Assembly: GCA_031273455.1 (NCBI GenBank)
Contig: JAISRZ010000148.1
Coordinates: 1 to 64,000 of the forward strand
Length of the DNA: 64,000 nt
Source of the DNA: Deltaproteobacteria bacterium
GTDB taxonomy: Bacteria; Desulfobacterota; Desulfarculia; Adiutricales; Adiutricaceae
Reading direction: 5' to 3'
Shown here: positions 46,221 through 54,515 of the stretch, in pieces
How positions within the stretch are numbered: position 1 is the stretch's first letter
How the letters are laid out: every line of letters begins with the position of its first letter
Position numbers and translations under genes: made by a program
The notes under the pieces: model-generated
What the model saw: the letters and a program-made list of their open reading frames with translations, nothing else
Databases searched by the model: none
Told to the model about the DNA's origin: nothing

Positions 46221-46747
46221 AATTGAGTAGAAATACCAAGTATATTGGTGTATATGCTAAAAATTTCGTGGTTTTAAGGCGAATTTAAGAATTCGCCGTT
46301 GCTTATTGAGAATTATTATCAATAAATTTCAAAAATCGGGCTCCGAGCCATCGGTTGGCCTCCGGGCGGCGGTCTGAGGCCCTATCTACCCCTTTTTTCA
46401 AAAGGGTACAGTTTAATCATTAAAAGGCCGGGTGGGAAAATAATCTATTTTTCGGCCATAAACGCTAAACTCCTCCAAAGAGGGGATGGCTACGCTTATT
46501 CCTTAAGCGTCCCCTCTGAGATAGTGGCTAAAAAGGACTTTTAAAGACCCCGACTAAGCCATCGGGGCCAAAGAAGGAAGGCCATCTGGCCTCAAGCCTT
46601 GAGATCTAGAGATGTCCGCCCATATTATGTGGGTGAACGCTTACCATGGCTTCAACACAATTTCACACAGACTCCAGCTTGTCTCGAAGCTGGTCCGTGG
46701 CTAAAATGGCCCCTGTGTGAACGCTTACAAAGCTATGAGTGAAAGTT
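46221..46747. other. Spacer upstream of umuD
   Basis: About 530 bases. It contains the hairpin after the transposase remnant and a CCAGCTT/AAGCTGG hairpin near 46674-46693. Two copies of a 12-base motif are listed separately. No ORF is supported. Confidence 0.5.
46633..46728 (+). promoter_or_regulatory. Two copies of GTGAACGCTTAC, candidate LexA/operator sites
   Basis: GTGAACGCTTAC occurs at 46633-46644 and 46717-46728, the second 19 bases before the umuD ATG. The 12-mer is a partial palindrome (8 of 12 positions symmetric). UmuD genes are normally under LexA control, and duplicated sites upstream fit an operator pair. I cannot match it exactly to a published LexA box. Confidence 0.45.
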
Positions 46748-47209
46748 ATGAGTAAAAGCTTAATCCCTAAAAACGTCGCCTTAGAGGATTTTAGTCTGCC
46801 CGTAGCCTTGGAGGGCGACCGAACCCCCGGGGCCCCCCTCTTTGGGGAAGCCGTTAACGCGGGCTTTCCCTCGCCAGCGGAGGATTATATTGAGGACTAC
46901 CTGGATCTCCATAAGCTCATGGTCCACAACCCGCCGGCCACCTTTTTTTTAAAGGTTAAAGGCTCCTCCATGGTCGGGGCCGGGATTGGGGATGGCGATC
47001 TTTTAGTGGTGGACCGATCTTTAGAGGCGGTTAACGGCAAAATCGTGGTGGTCGCCTTGGATGGGGAATTAACCGTTAAAAGACTAAAGGTTAAAGACAA
47101 AAAGGTCTTTTTAGTCCCTGAGAACGATAAGTTTCAGCCCGTGGACATAACTAACCGCGAGGACGCCATGGTCTGGGGGGTCGTGACCTACGTGGTCCAT
47201 AAGGTCTAA
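46748..47209 (+). CDS. umuD: UmuD-like error-prone polymerase V protease subunit
   Basis: A LexA/S24-type self-cleaving protein. The cleavage context NAGFPSPAEDYIEDYLDLHK matches UmuD, with an Ala38-Gly39 scissile bond. The catalytic pair is Ser74 (VKGSSMVGAGIGDGDLLVVD) and Lys111 (DGELTVKRLK). After RecA-stimulated cleavage, UmuD' joins UmuC to form polymerase V. A GTG three codons upstream is possible; I choose the ATG. The N-terminal arm before the cleavage site is longer than in E. coli. It faces umuC tail to tail, 16 bases apart, instead of preceding it. Confidence 0.92.
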   Translation: MSKSLIPKNVALEDFSLPVALEGDRTPGAPLFGEAVNAGFPSPAEDYIEDYLDLHKLMVHNPPATFFLKVKGSSMVGAGIGDGDLLVVDRSLEAVNGKIVVVALDGELTVKRLKVKDKKVFLVPENDKFQPVDITNREDAMVWGVVTYVVHKV

Positions 47210-47225
47210 AGACGAAAAAACGCCT

Positions 47226-48524
47226 TTAAGCCCGGACCACTGGCAGAGCCTCCCAAGCGGTGGTGGAGGCTTTGGACAAACGGTCAAAACGCGTCCGCCA
47301 AGGGGCGTTTTTGGCCCCTTGACTAGAAAACTTAATGGTCCCCCGGCCATATTGGCGGTTAATCCGATCCAAAGCCGCCATGAGCCCGGGTTTTTCCGGG
47401 GAAACGGTTGAGGGGGCCCAAAGGTCGCGCTCGGTTAAACAAGAGTCGGGTTTAAGGTCATAGACCATGACCCCAGCTCGAGCGTAAGCGAACCCAGACC
47501 GAAAGCATCTTTCCAAAGCCCCGCGAACGGCCTTAATTAAAGTGGGGGTGTAGTTTGTTAAGCTAGGGAGCTCCACCGTGGCCCCAGTGTGAAAAGGCTC
47601 GTCAATATAGTGGGCCGTCCCAATAAAAACGGAGAGCGCCGGGGTCACTAACCCTTCCGCCCGTAACCGGGCCCCTAAGGTCGCGGCGTGTCCAGCCAAA
47701 GACTCCATTAAGGACCCGATATCTTTAACCTTGGACCCAAAACTCCGGCTAGAGACCAAAGATTTAAACGGGGCTGGCTCCAAGTCATCGTCAATGGCCT
47801 GGATCCCATTCAGCTCCAAAACGGTTTTAAGGCCTTTGACCGTTAAAAGCCTTTTAGCCGTGGCCTGGCTTAAGCGGCTTAGCTCTAAAGCCGTGTCCAC
47901 GCCCTGGTTTTTTAGCTTCTGACTGAGGCGTCGGCCTACGCCCCAGACGTTAACCGCCGGGGTCTCGGCTAAAATGGCTAAGTACTCGGGATCCCCCACC
48001 CGAAGTTGGAAAACCCGGCCTTTTTTCTTGGCCCAATGATTGGCTAGCTTGGCCATGGTCCGCGTGGGGCCTAAACCCACCCGGGTGGGCACCCCAACCC
48101 AGGTTAAAGCTTTCCGCAAAAACTCCCAGCCTAACTCTTCGGCTTTAAGGGCCAAGGCGGGGCTTAAAGGGATAAAGGCCTCGTCAATGGAGTAAGGGCG
48201 GATATCCGGGACCACGGACTCCAAAGAGCTCATAACCCGGCGGGAGATGTCCCCGTAAAGGGCGTAGTTAGAGGAAAAGACCGTGACCCCAGCTTTTTCT
48301 AAGCGCTTAGACTCTTTAAAAAAGGGTTCCCCCATCTGGAAGCCTAAGGCCTTGGTCTCCGGGCTCATGGCCACCAAGCAACCATCGTTATTGGAAAGGA
48401 CCGCGATGGGTTTACCCTTGAGATCCGGGCGAAAGATCCGCTCGCAAGAGCAGTAAAAGCTCTCGCAGTCCACTAAGGCCCATAGTGTCGGCGTAAGTGG
48501 CGTCTGGCGGCTCAGAGGTCCCAT
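47226..48524 (-). CDS. umuC: UmuC, polymerase V catalytic subunit
   Basis: A Y-family polymerase: LWALVDCESFYCSCERIF carries D19, PYSIDEAFIPL carries D114-E115, and the thumb reads VWGVGRRLSQKLKNQGV. A UmuC-type C-terminal DUF4113-like region (DRINRQYGRGTIKFSSQG, then WRTRFDRLS) is present. At 432 residues it is the normal length. AAGGA lies before the ATG. It is transcribed towards umuD, so the two cannot share the usual operon. With dinB, this gives two Y-family polymerases in the window. Confidence 0.94.
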   Translation of the reverse strand: MGPLSRQTPLTPTLWALVDCESFYCSCERIFRPDLKGKPIAVLSNNDGCLVAMSPETKALGFQMGEPFFKESKRLEKAGVTVFSSNYALYGDISRRVMSSLESVVPDIRPYSIDEAFIPLSPALALKAEELGWEFLRKALTWVGVPTRVGLGPTRTMAKLANHWAKKKGRVFQLRVGDPEYLAILAETPAVNVWGVGRRLSQKLKNQGVDTALELSRLSQATAKRLLTVKGLKTVLELNGIQAIDDDLEPAPFKSLVSSRSFGSKVKDIGSLMESLAGHAATLGARLRAEGLVTPALSVFIGTAHYIDEPFHTGATVELPSLTNYTPTLIKAVRGALERCFRSGFAYARAGVMVYDLKPDSCLTERDLWAPSTVSPEKPGLMAALDRINRQYGRGTIKFSSQGAKNAPWRTRFDRLSKASTTAWEALPVVRA

Positions 48525-49021
48525 GGTTAATCCTTAACGTCATAACTTCTTTTAAAAACTAAGGCTAACGGTCATTATCCCACAACCGGGGCTTAGGGAA
48601 AAGGTTTAAAAAAAGGACCATCATTATTCCCCCGAAGAGACCCCCAAGACAAAAGCGTCAAATTTCGACCGGCCTGGTTGACATTCCTTTTTGTTATATC
48701 CAATATAGAAATATAGAAATATAAAAATATAGAATATAGAACCGTCACTTGACAGAATTCTAGTCCTTAGCATATATTTCCTCGGTGGATAATTCTTAGA
48801 AACCACAGCTAAAAAAAGTTAATCAGAGGCCGGTGAAAAGGTGTCAGCGTGGCCGCCCAAAAGGTATCAAAATTGAGGGAGCCAAAATGTAATCTAATCG
48901 TGCTATTACTTAACTATCCAGTAGAGTGGTGAGTCTATCAATCTGGTAGCTGACGGTGATTGCAAAAGATGACTCCTGAGAAAAATAACCATTAAATTTA
49001 TAGCCAGAAAAATAATGTGAA
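48525..49021. other. Spacer with AATATAGA repeats
   Basis: About 500 bases. 48702-48741 holds about five imperfect AATATAGA units, preceded by TTGACA at 48678. A 20-codon frame near 48820-48890 encodes a QRGRPKG motif before a stop and may be a relic. Nothing else is recognised. Confidence 0.5.
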
Positions 49022-50815
49022 TTACGGATTATTTAAACATGGTAAATTAAAAATATTTAAATTTTTTCTAACATAAAGATGAAATTCATCTTCTTTATAA
49101 TCTTCATAATAATTATCATAAAGAAGTTCAGTGTCTATTATCTGTAAAATATTGTCATTAATGACTAAATAACCATAATCAAGAAAATTTTTTGGTGGAA
49201 CACTATAAGTATAATATCCTTTAGGAATGCTCATTACCTGTTTAAGTTGAGCTTGAAAAGAAACTATTTTTTGGGGATTTAGCTTTTCAAGATAGTCAAC
49301 ACGACGTGTCAACCCCACTTTACCAAGTTTTAAGGCTTCATTTTTGTGAAAATTAATCAGATTTGAGTCTATCTTAGAGGAAAAAAAGAAACATATAGCC
49401 AGTAAACAAACCAAAAAACTGACCAAATAGAGTCGTGGCCAGGTTAGAATACTTGTTTTAATTATAGATATCCGGCGACTTAAACATGTCCATAAGAAAA
49501 TATGTGACTTTTGAGTAATAGCTGACTTCATAAAAAGTCCCAGCGGAAAAAAAGCCAGCATGACCGGGAATTTAACGTTACCAGGACCATAGGAGAAAAA
49601 AAGAGCCCAGCTGAACATAATAAATAAGCAAGAAAGACTTAAAGCCCTATAACCTGGTCTTTTTAGTCCCCAAATAGCAGGAAGAGCAAAAATTGTATAA
49701 TAAAAATATTTGAATATAGAATAAATAGATCGACTAAAAAATGAATGTCCATGGAACAAGCCTGTCGCGTTTAAGAAATAATTAGTCATAGAATTATTTT
49801 TACCTAAATATATTAGATAACGATTATATATATACCATGGAAAAATAATTAATAAAGAAAGAATAACAGGAATAATAATTTTTTCAATAATTTCTAAATA
49901 TTTATAATTATTTAGCTTATATCCTTCTATAACAATAAGAATAAAAAAAGGCCACCAAAACAAACCAGATTGTTTAATGGTCGCTGAAGCGGCGGCCGCG
50001 CTGAAGGCCGCGTAAAGAAAAAAAGAATCATGTCTTTGTTCTTTTAACTCAGCCAAATGCCACTGAAAAATGGAAAAAGCCATCAAGGCCAGGATACCGA
50101 CTATAACATCAGCGTAACCTACGCCAGTGACAATAAAAAGCCACACTGTCCCTAACGCAGCCACGGCACTTCCATAGCTATAGTTGGAACTTTTAAGAGT
50201 ATAAAAACATAAAATACTTATTAAAGTGATTAACTCCAGACTCAGGATAGAAAAAACTTGAGGAATTTCCTGGCCCATAAAAAGATAAGGTATTCCCATA
50301 ATAATGGGCATCAGCTGAGGATAATCACCCATAGTCTTAGGGTAAGTGTTGTTGGCCCATGATACGGCCCAAGCGTTCCAATTTACGATTGGATCAACAC
50401 CTTTAAAAAGAATTTTATGATAAAACAGAAAAATAAATATAAATGCTATAAAAAAACAAATATAATAAATTATTTTAAGATTTTTTTCTTCTATACAAAC
50501 AGATAAAGATATAGAATTATCTATGTTATAGTTTTTTGAAATACTTGTTTTAGCAGAAATATTTGCAGATTTTATAAAATAACTAGAAATAATTATAAAT
50601 AAATAAAATATAAAAAGCGAAATCATTACATGTTTAGTATAAAATCCAGGAATTATTAAAGTCAAACAAATGATATAATTAATAATTAAGCTTAAAACAA
50701 GAGAAATTGATAAAAACCGCGAAACGTTTAGTCTGGGTGAAGCTAAAACAGTGACCATCGCCCCTGGCAGAAAAATACCATTTAAAATTCCAACTATACC
50801 CCAGAATAATATCAA
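49022..50815 (-). CDS. GT-C-like multi-pass membrane protein, divergent paralogue
   Basis: A 597-residue protein with at least ten hydrophobic helices and a short soluble C-terminus. The layout matches the 612-residue protein at 43820-45658: FLPGAMVT near residue 16, DPIVNWNAWAVSWA near 150, DYPQLMPIIMGIPYLFMG, GVGYADVIVGILAL, ATIKQSGLFWWPFF, PWYIYNRYL. The acidic-aromatic loop (D then WN) is kept, as expected for a GT-C catalytic loop. The start is TTG at 50815 with GGAGA seven bases upstream. AT-rich, but with stretches of core-like bases. The function is inferred as membrane glycosyltransferase, and the substrate is unknown. Confidence 0.68.
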   Translation of the reverse strand: MILFWGIVGILNGIFLPGAMVTVLASPRLNVSRFLSISLVLSLIINYIICLTLIIPGFYTKHVMISLFIFYLFIIISSYFIKSANISAKTSISKNYNIDNSISLSVCIEEKNLKIIYYICFFIAFIFIFLFYHKILFKGVDPIVNWNAWAVSWANNTYPKTMGDYPQLMPIIMGIPYLFMGQEIPQVFSILSLELITLISILCFYTLKSSNYSYGSAVAALGTVWLFIVTGVGYADVIVGILALMAFSIFQWHLAELKEQRHDSFFLYAAFSAAAASATIKQSGLFWWPFFILIVIEGYKLNNYKYLEIIEKIIIPVILSLLIIFPWYIYNRYLIYLGKNNSMTNYFLNATGLFHGHSFFSRSIYSIFKYFYYTIFALPAIWGLKRPGYRALSLSCLFIMFSWALFFSYGPGNVKFPVMLAFFPLGLFMKSAITQKSHIFLWTCLSRRISIIKTSILTWPRLYLVSFLVCLLAICFFFSSKIDSNLINFHKNEALKLGKVGLTRRVDYLEKLNPQKIVSFQAQLKQVMSIPKGYYTYSVPPKNFLDYGYLVINDNILQIIDTELLYDNYYEDYKEDEFHLYVRKNLNIFNLPCLNNP

Positions 50816-51339
50816 TTTACTCTCCTATACTTAATATAGTACATATATTAACAGTCTTGAATCGTTATAAATTGGCATGAGTTTTACAGCCCATCTTTTG
50901 TCAGACGCGACTCGTCTTTTAGGCGGCTGGTCCACCGCGACATGGCTCACCGCACTAGTTTAAGCAATTTAGACTATAAAAAACAAGGGGTCAAAGTCCT
51001 TGGCGTCCCTCTAACTTTTCTTGATTTTTCTAAAATTAGGGGTTAAAGTTAATAGTCGCTCGCGGAATATTTTCTTACTTTTAAGTAAGATTCTTTAAGG
51101 AAAAAATTTAGACTAATTTATAAAAATATTTAATAATTTATAATATCAAAAACAATTAGGCGCAAAGTTATAATTTAGTTAAAAAATTAGAAGTTAAAGG
51201 ACTAAAAGCGCCATAAACTATCCGGTTTGACCCGTTGGTTTTTCGCTCTAAAAAGCCAGGCTCTTTTAAACAGAGTCAATCCCACCAACGCAACCCTTCG
51301 ATTAAAATAAAAGACACAAAACTTTAATGAGTGATAGGC
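50816..51339. other. Divergent intergenic region
   Basis: About 520 bases between divergent genes. The middle (51060-51180) is AT-rich. No repeat or RNA is evident. Promoters for both genes are expected here but none stands out. Confidence 0.45.
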
Positions 51340-52590
51340 ATGTTTAGCCCAATTAGAATAATACTTTTTCTGACCCTTTTGTTTCTGGCTCAGATCCTCT
51401 CCTTCCGTTTATGGCGCCGTCGGCTACCGAGCCCTAAGGCTAGAATAATAATCTGGGGCTTGTTTATCGCCTTTAACTTAGTCTGGGCGATAACCATTTG
51501 GCAGTGGCGCTTTAGCCACAGCTATAACGACCTTTTTATCGCCTTAGTGGCTAGACCGGCCATCGCTTGGCAAGTTTTGCACGCTTTTTTGATCCTGCCG
51601 GTCTCGGCGGTCTTTGGCTTTTTAACTAAACTGGGCCTTTTAATCTCGCGGAAGCGTCAAGTTTCTAAACTTAAGCCCACTTCTACGGATCTAAGCCTCG
51701 AGCCCGATCCCAAGCTTACCAGTCGCCGGCTCTTTCTAAAGACCGCGGCCAACTTAGGTTTTTTTAGCTTAGTGGGTTTTTCCGCCTACGCGGTTTACCG
51801 GCAATACCGGTACCCGGCGGTCCGCCGGGTGACCTTAAACGTCCCAAATCTTCCCAGCTCTTTAGACGGTCTAGCCATCGCCCATCTAACGGATATCCAT
51901 ATGGGTCTTTGGGCCACCGAGCGGGAGTTGGACGCGGCTCTGTTCACGGCCAAGCTGGAGAAACCAGATCTAGTGGTCTTAACCGGGGACTTAGTGGACC
52001 GAGACGCCAACCTAGCGGGCCTTTATGAACTCCCCTTTAAGCGCCATTTAACCGCCATCCCTTTAGGCGTTTGGGGCATCCTAGGTAACCACGACCACTT
52101 CACTAACCCCGCCCGCATCACCCAGATCTTACGACAGATCGGCGTTAACATGCTGGTCGATCGGCGACACAACTTTCCGGATCTGCCCTTATCCCTAGTG
52201 GGCCTAGACGATCGGCGCGGCAGTTGGCGGCGTTTACGCCATGAGGCCAACAAAGACCCGGATATTTTGGACTTTTCGCCCGTTAAAGGCCCGAGTGAGC
52301 GGGAAGGCGATTTTCGGATCTTATTAAACCACCGCCCCGAGGGCGTTGGTCAAGCGGTCCGAGCGGATTATCAGCTCTACTTAGCCGGTCATACCCATGG
52401 GGGCCAATACGCCATGCCCGGGACCGATCATCAGCTCAACCTGGCCTCGTTCTTTTATAAGTACACCTACGGTTTGTACCCCCTCCAATCAGGTTGGCTT
52501 AACGTCAGCGCCGGGTTAGCCTCGGTGGGTGTGCCCTTCCGTTTAGTGACTTGGCCGGAGATTAGCCTAATAACTTTAAAAAAGGCCTAA
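51340..52590 (+). CDS. Membrane-anchored metallophosphoesterase (YaeI-like)
   Basis: Three N-terminal membrane helices (to about residue 105) are followed by a twin-arginine-like SRRLFLKTAANLGFFSLVGF helix and a calcineurin-like phosphoesterase domain: IAHLTDIHMGLW, VVLTGDLVDRD, GVWGILGNHDHF, ILLNHRPEGV and YLAGHTHGGQYAMPG, giving the full D-H/D/N-H/H/H metal set. The family (YaeI/YkuE) cleaves lipid or pyrophosphate substrates at the membrane. The frame is also open from a GTG at 51331. I take the ATG at 51340, though neither has a strong ribosome binding site. An AAGGGC/GCCCTT hairpin at 52634-52659 follows. Confidence 0.9.
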   Translation: MFSPIRIILFLTLLFLAQILSFRLWRRRLPSPKARIIIWGLFIAFNLVWAITIWQWRFSHSYNDLFIALVARPAIAWQVLHAFLILPVSAVFGFLTKLGLLISRKRQVSKLKPTSTDLSLEPDPKLTSRRLFLKTAANLGFFSLVGFSAYAVYRQYRYPAVRRVTLNVPNLPSSLDGLAIAHLTDIHMGLWATERELDAALFTAKLEKPDLVVLTGDLVDRDANLAGLYELPFKRHLTAIPLGVWGILGNHDHFTNPARITQILRQIGVNMLVDRRHNFPDLPLSLVGLDDRRGSWRRLRHEANKDPDILDFSPVKGPSEREGDFRILLNHRPEGVGQAVRADYQLYLAGHTHGGQYAMPGTDHQLNLASFFYKYTYGLYPLQSGWLNVSAGLASVGVPFRLVTWPEISLITLKKA

Positions 52591-52670
52591 AAAAACCTAA
52601 AATCACTTTAACCCAACTAATCTTTTAACCCATAAGGGCTATAAAACAAAAACGCCCTTTCAGGAAAATA

Positions 52671-53753
52671 ATGGCCTTTTCCCTTTTAGCCCTCTTGGAT
52701 GATATTAGCGTGGTTTTGGATGACGTGGCGGTCATGGCCAAGATCGCGGCCCGCAAAACCGCCGGGGTCTTAGGCGATGACTTGGCTCTAACCGCTCAGC
52801 AGGTCTTTGGGGTCCGGGCTAAACGAGAGCTTCCGGTGGTCCTGAGCGTGGCTAAAGGGTCTTTGATTAATAAGCTCATCTTAATCCCCGGGGCTCTCCT
52901 TTTAAGTTATTTCGTCCCCTGGCTGATTAACCCTTTACTGATGATTGGCGGGGCTTACCTCTGCGCTGAGGGCGGCGAGAAGATCATCCACTACTTTATT
53001 CACGGGTCTAAAGGCCATTCCGAGTCGGAGCTGGAAGCTGAGCTGGAGTCGGTTCGCCAGACTGAAGCTCTATCTTCCCCAACCCCCGCCACCCAGACCC
53101 CGACCGCCGAAACCCCGACCCTGGAGGCCGCTAGCCCAGACGCCGCTAGCCCAGAAGCCCTAAACTCCGAAGCCTCTGCCCTAGACGCCCCTCCCCCCAA
53201 CGCCCCTAACCCAGCGGCTTTAAGCGGCCTTAGCTTAGCCGAGCTGGAAAGCTTGGAGAAAAAAAAGATCTCCGGGGCCATTAAGACTGACTTTGTTTTG
53301 TCCACGGAAATCATCGTCATCGCCTTAGGTTCTTTGAAACCGGATATCTCCTTAGCCCTAAGGGCCGTTATCCTGGTCCTCGTGGGTCTGGCCATGACTG
53401 GAGGCGTGTATGGGGTGGTGGCCTTTATCGTTAAACTGGATGACATTGGCTACTGGCTGGTGAAAAAACGCCCGGATGTGGCTGTGGCCCGGACTTTTGG
53501 CAATGGCTTGATCTTAGCCGCCCCGGTCTTAATGAAGGCCTTAACCGTCATTGGCACGGCGGCCATGTTTATGGTGGGCGGCGGCATCTTGGTCCATGGG
53601 ATTAAACCTTTAGCCCACCTTTTGGAGACCTGGCCAGTATGGCCCCTAGCCCTCCAGGCCATTTTCGGTCTCTTGGCCGGGCTAGTTCTCCAGCCAATCA
53701 TATTAGGCTTAGAGACTCTTTACCATAAAATCAAAAAACCTAAAAACGCCTAA
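52671..53753 (+). CDS. DUF808 (YedI-like) inner-membrane protein
   Basis: A 360-residue DUF808 protein: MAFSLLALLDDISVVLDDVA, KKTAG-type ARKTAGVLGDDLALTAQQV, VAKGSLINKLILIPGALLLS helix, GGAYLCAEGGEKIIH. The second half restarts at KTDFVLSTEIIVIALGSL and has three more membrane helices. Between the two halves (about 120-185) is an Ala/Pro/Ser/Glu-rich insertion with repeated ASPDAASPEA-like units. Other members are usually about 300 residues without this block. The function of DUF808 is unknown. It is followed 26 bases later by a small gene with its own ribosome binding site, probably one operon. Confidence 0.88.
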   Translation: MAFSLLALLDDISVVLDDVAVMAKIAARKTAGVLGDDLALTAQQVFGVRAKRELPVVLSVAKGSLINKLILIPGALLLSYFVPWLINPLLMIGGAYLCAEGGEKIIHYFIHGSKGHSESELEAELESVRQTEALSSPTPATQTPTAETPTLEAASPDAASPEALNSEASALDAPPPNAPNPAALSGLSLAELESLEKKKISGAIKTDFVLSTEIIVIALGSLKPDISLALRAVILVLVGLAMTGGVYGVVAFIVKLDDIGYWLVKKRPDVAVARTFGNGLILAAPVLMKALTVIGTAAMFMVGGGILVHGIKPLAHLLETWPVWPLALQAIFGLLAGLVLQPIILGLETLYHKIKKPKNA

Positions 53754-53779
53754 CCTCTAAAACTAATGGAGGATCCAAC

Positions 53780-54187
53780 GTGGCTAAGCGGAATAACCCT
53801 AATAACCCTAATGGCCCTGATGGCCCTGATTTATTTAACGATGACCTAAGTTCCGCGGACGAAATCATTGATGAAATTGTCGCCACGCTCCAGAGTCACT
53901 CGGACAATTCTGACTCATCTTTAACTATTCTTAAGCTGATTAAAGAGCATGCGCAAACTCTAGTGGCTCAACATGATCGACTCATGGCCGGAACCTTAGA
54001 CCCTAACAATTTCCTGACTTTTGGCCAGATCGAACAACTGATATTAGACCAACAAAGGCGTCTTCAGGCGCTCGACCAGCAAGCCCTTTTGGAAAATTTG
54101 AAAAACATTTTTGGTAAAAAAAACGCAATAACTAAAAAAAAGTCTGTAATAGCTAAAAAAAAGACGAATACAGACTTAAAGAAGTAA
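53780..54187 (+). CDS. Hypothetical coiled-coil protein
   Basis: A 135-residue unrecognised protein. The start is GTG with GGAGG eight bases upstream (ATGGAGGATCCAACGTG). The N-terminus carries short Asn-Pro-Asn and Gly-Pro-Asp repeats (NPNNPNGPDGPD) made by tandem CCCTAATAA-like and GGCCCTGAT units. The middle is helical and Gln/Leu-rich (ILDQQRRLQALDQQALLENL), likely a coiled coil. The tail is lysine-rich (KKKSVIAKKKTNTDLKK). No membrane segment. The size and helical Gln/Leu section recall the exonuclease VII small subunit, but the motifs do not fit well. Confidence 0.65.
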   Translation: MAKRNNPNNPNGPDGPDLFNDDLSSADEIIDEIVATLQSHSDNSDSSLTILKLIKEHAQTLVAQHDRLMAGTLDPNNFLTFGQIEQLILDQQRRLQALDQQALLENLKNIFGKKNAITKKKSVIAKKKTNTDLKK

Positions 54188-54264
54188 AAATAAGGAATTT
54201 TCGTGGCCGCGCCCCAGCCGCCCTGACTCGAGCGAACCCCGGGTCAGTTACTTTTGGCCAGCGG

Positions 54265-54294
54265 TTGCCTTGGGCCAGCCTTTTAAGCTATAAT
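54265..54294 (+). promoter_or_regulatory. Sigma-70 promoter
   Basis: TTGCCT (54265-54270) and TATAAT (54289-54294) with an 18-base spacer. The predicted start is near 54301, about 215 bases upstream of the helical-repeat gene. Confidence 0.65.
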
Positions 54295-54472
54295 CTAACG
54301 TTATTTTAAGCTTAAGTGGTTAAACTTAATAGTTCCTTATAAGCCGCTTACCGGCGTCTTAAGATTTTAGTTTAGTCACCAAGGGCGAAAATAATGAGGC
54401 TACGTCTTAACTATTAAACCCCTATTTTACGTAAATTATTCTGACAAGTTATATTTAATCTTTAAATTCTCC

Positions 54473-54493
54473 AAAGCGGCTAAGCCGCTTTTT
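54473..54493 (+). terminator. Terminator-like hairpin just before a gene
   Basis: AAAGCGGC pairs with GCCGCTTT around a three-base loop, ending in five Ts, only 22 bases before the ATG at 54516. With the promoter at 54265 it would make a transcript of about 190 bases or act as an attenuator. Confidence 0.55.
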
Positions 54494-54515
54494 GGCGATC
54501 GCGATGACTTAGGCT

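Noticed and set aside
48820-48890. AT-hook (RGRPKG) protein
   Set aside because: Only about 20 codons before a stop, without a start; more likely a random or relic frame.
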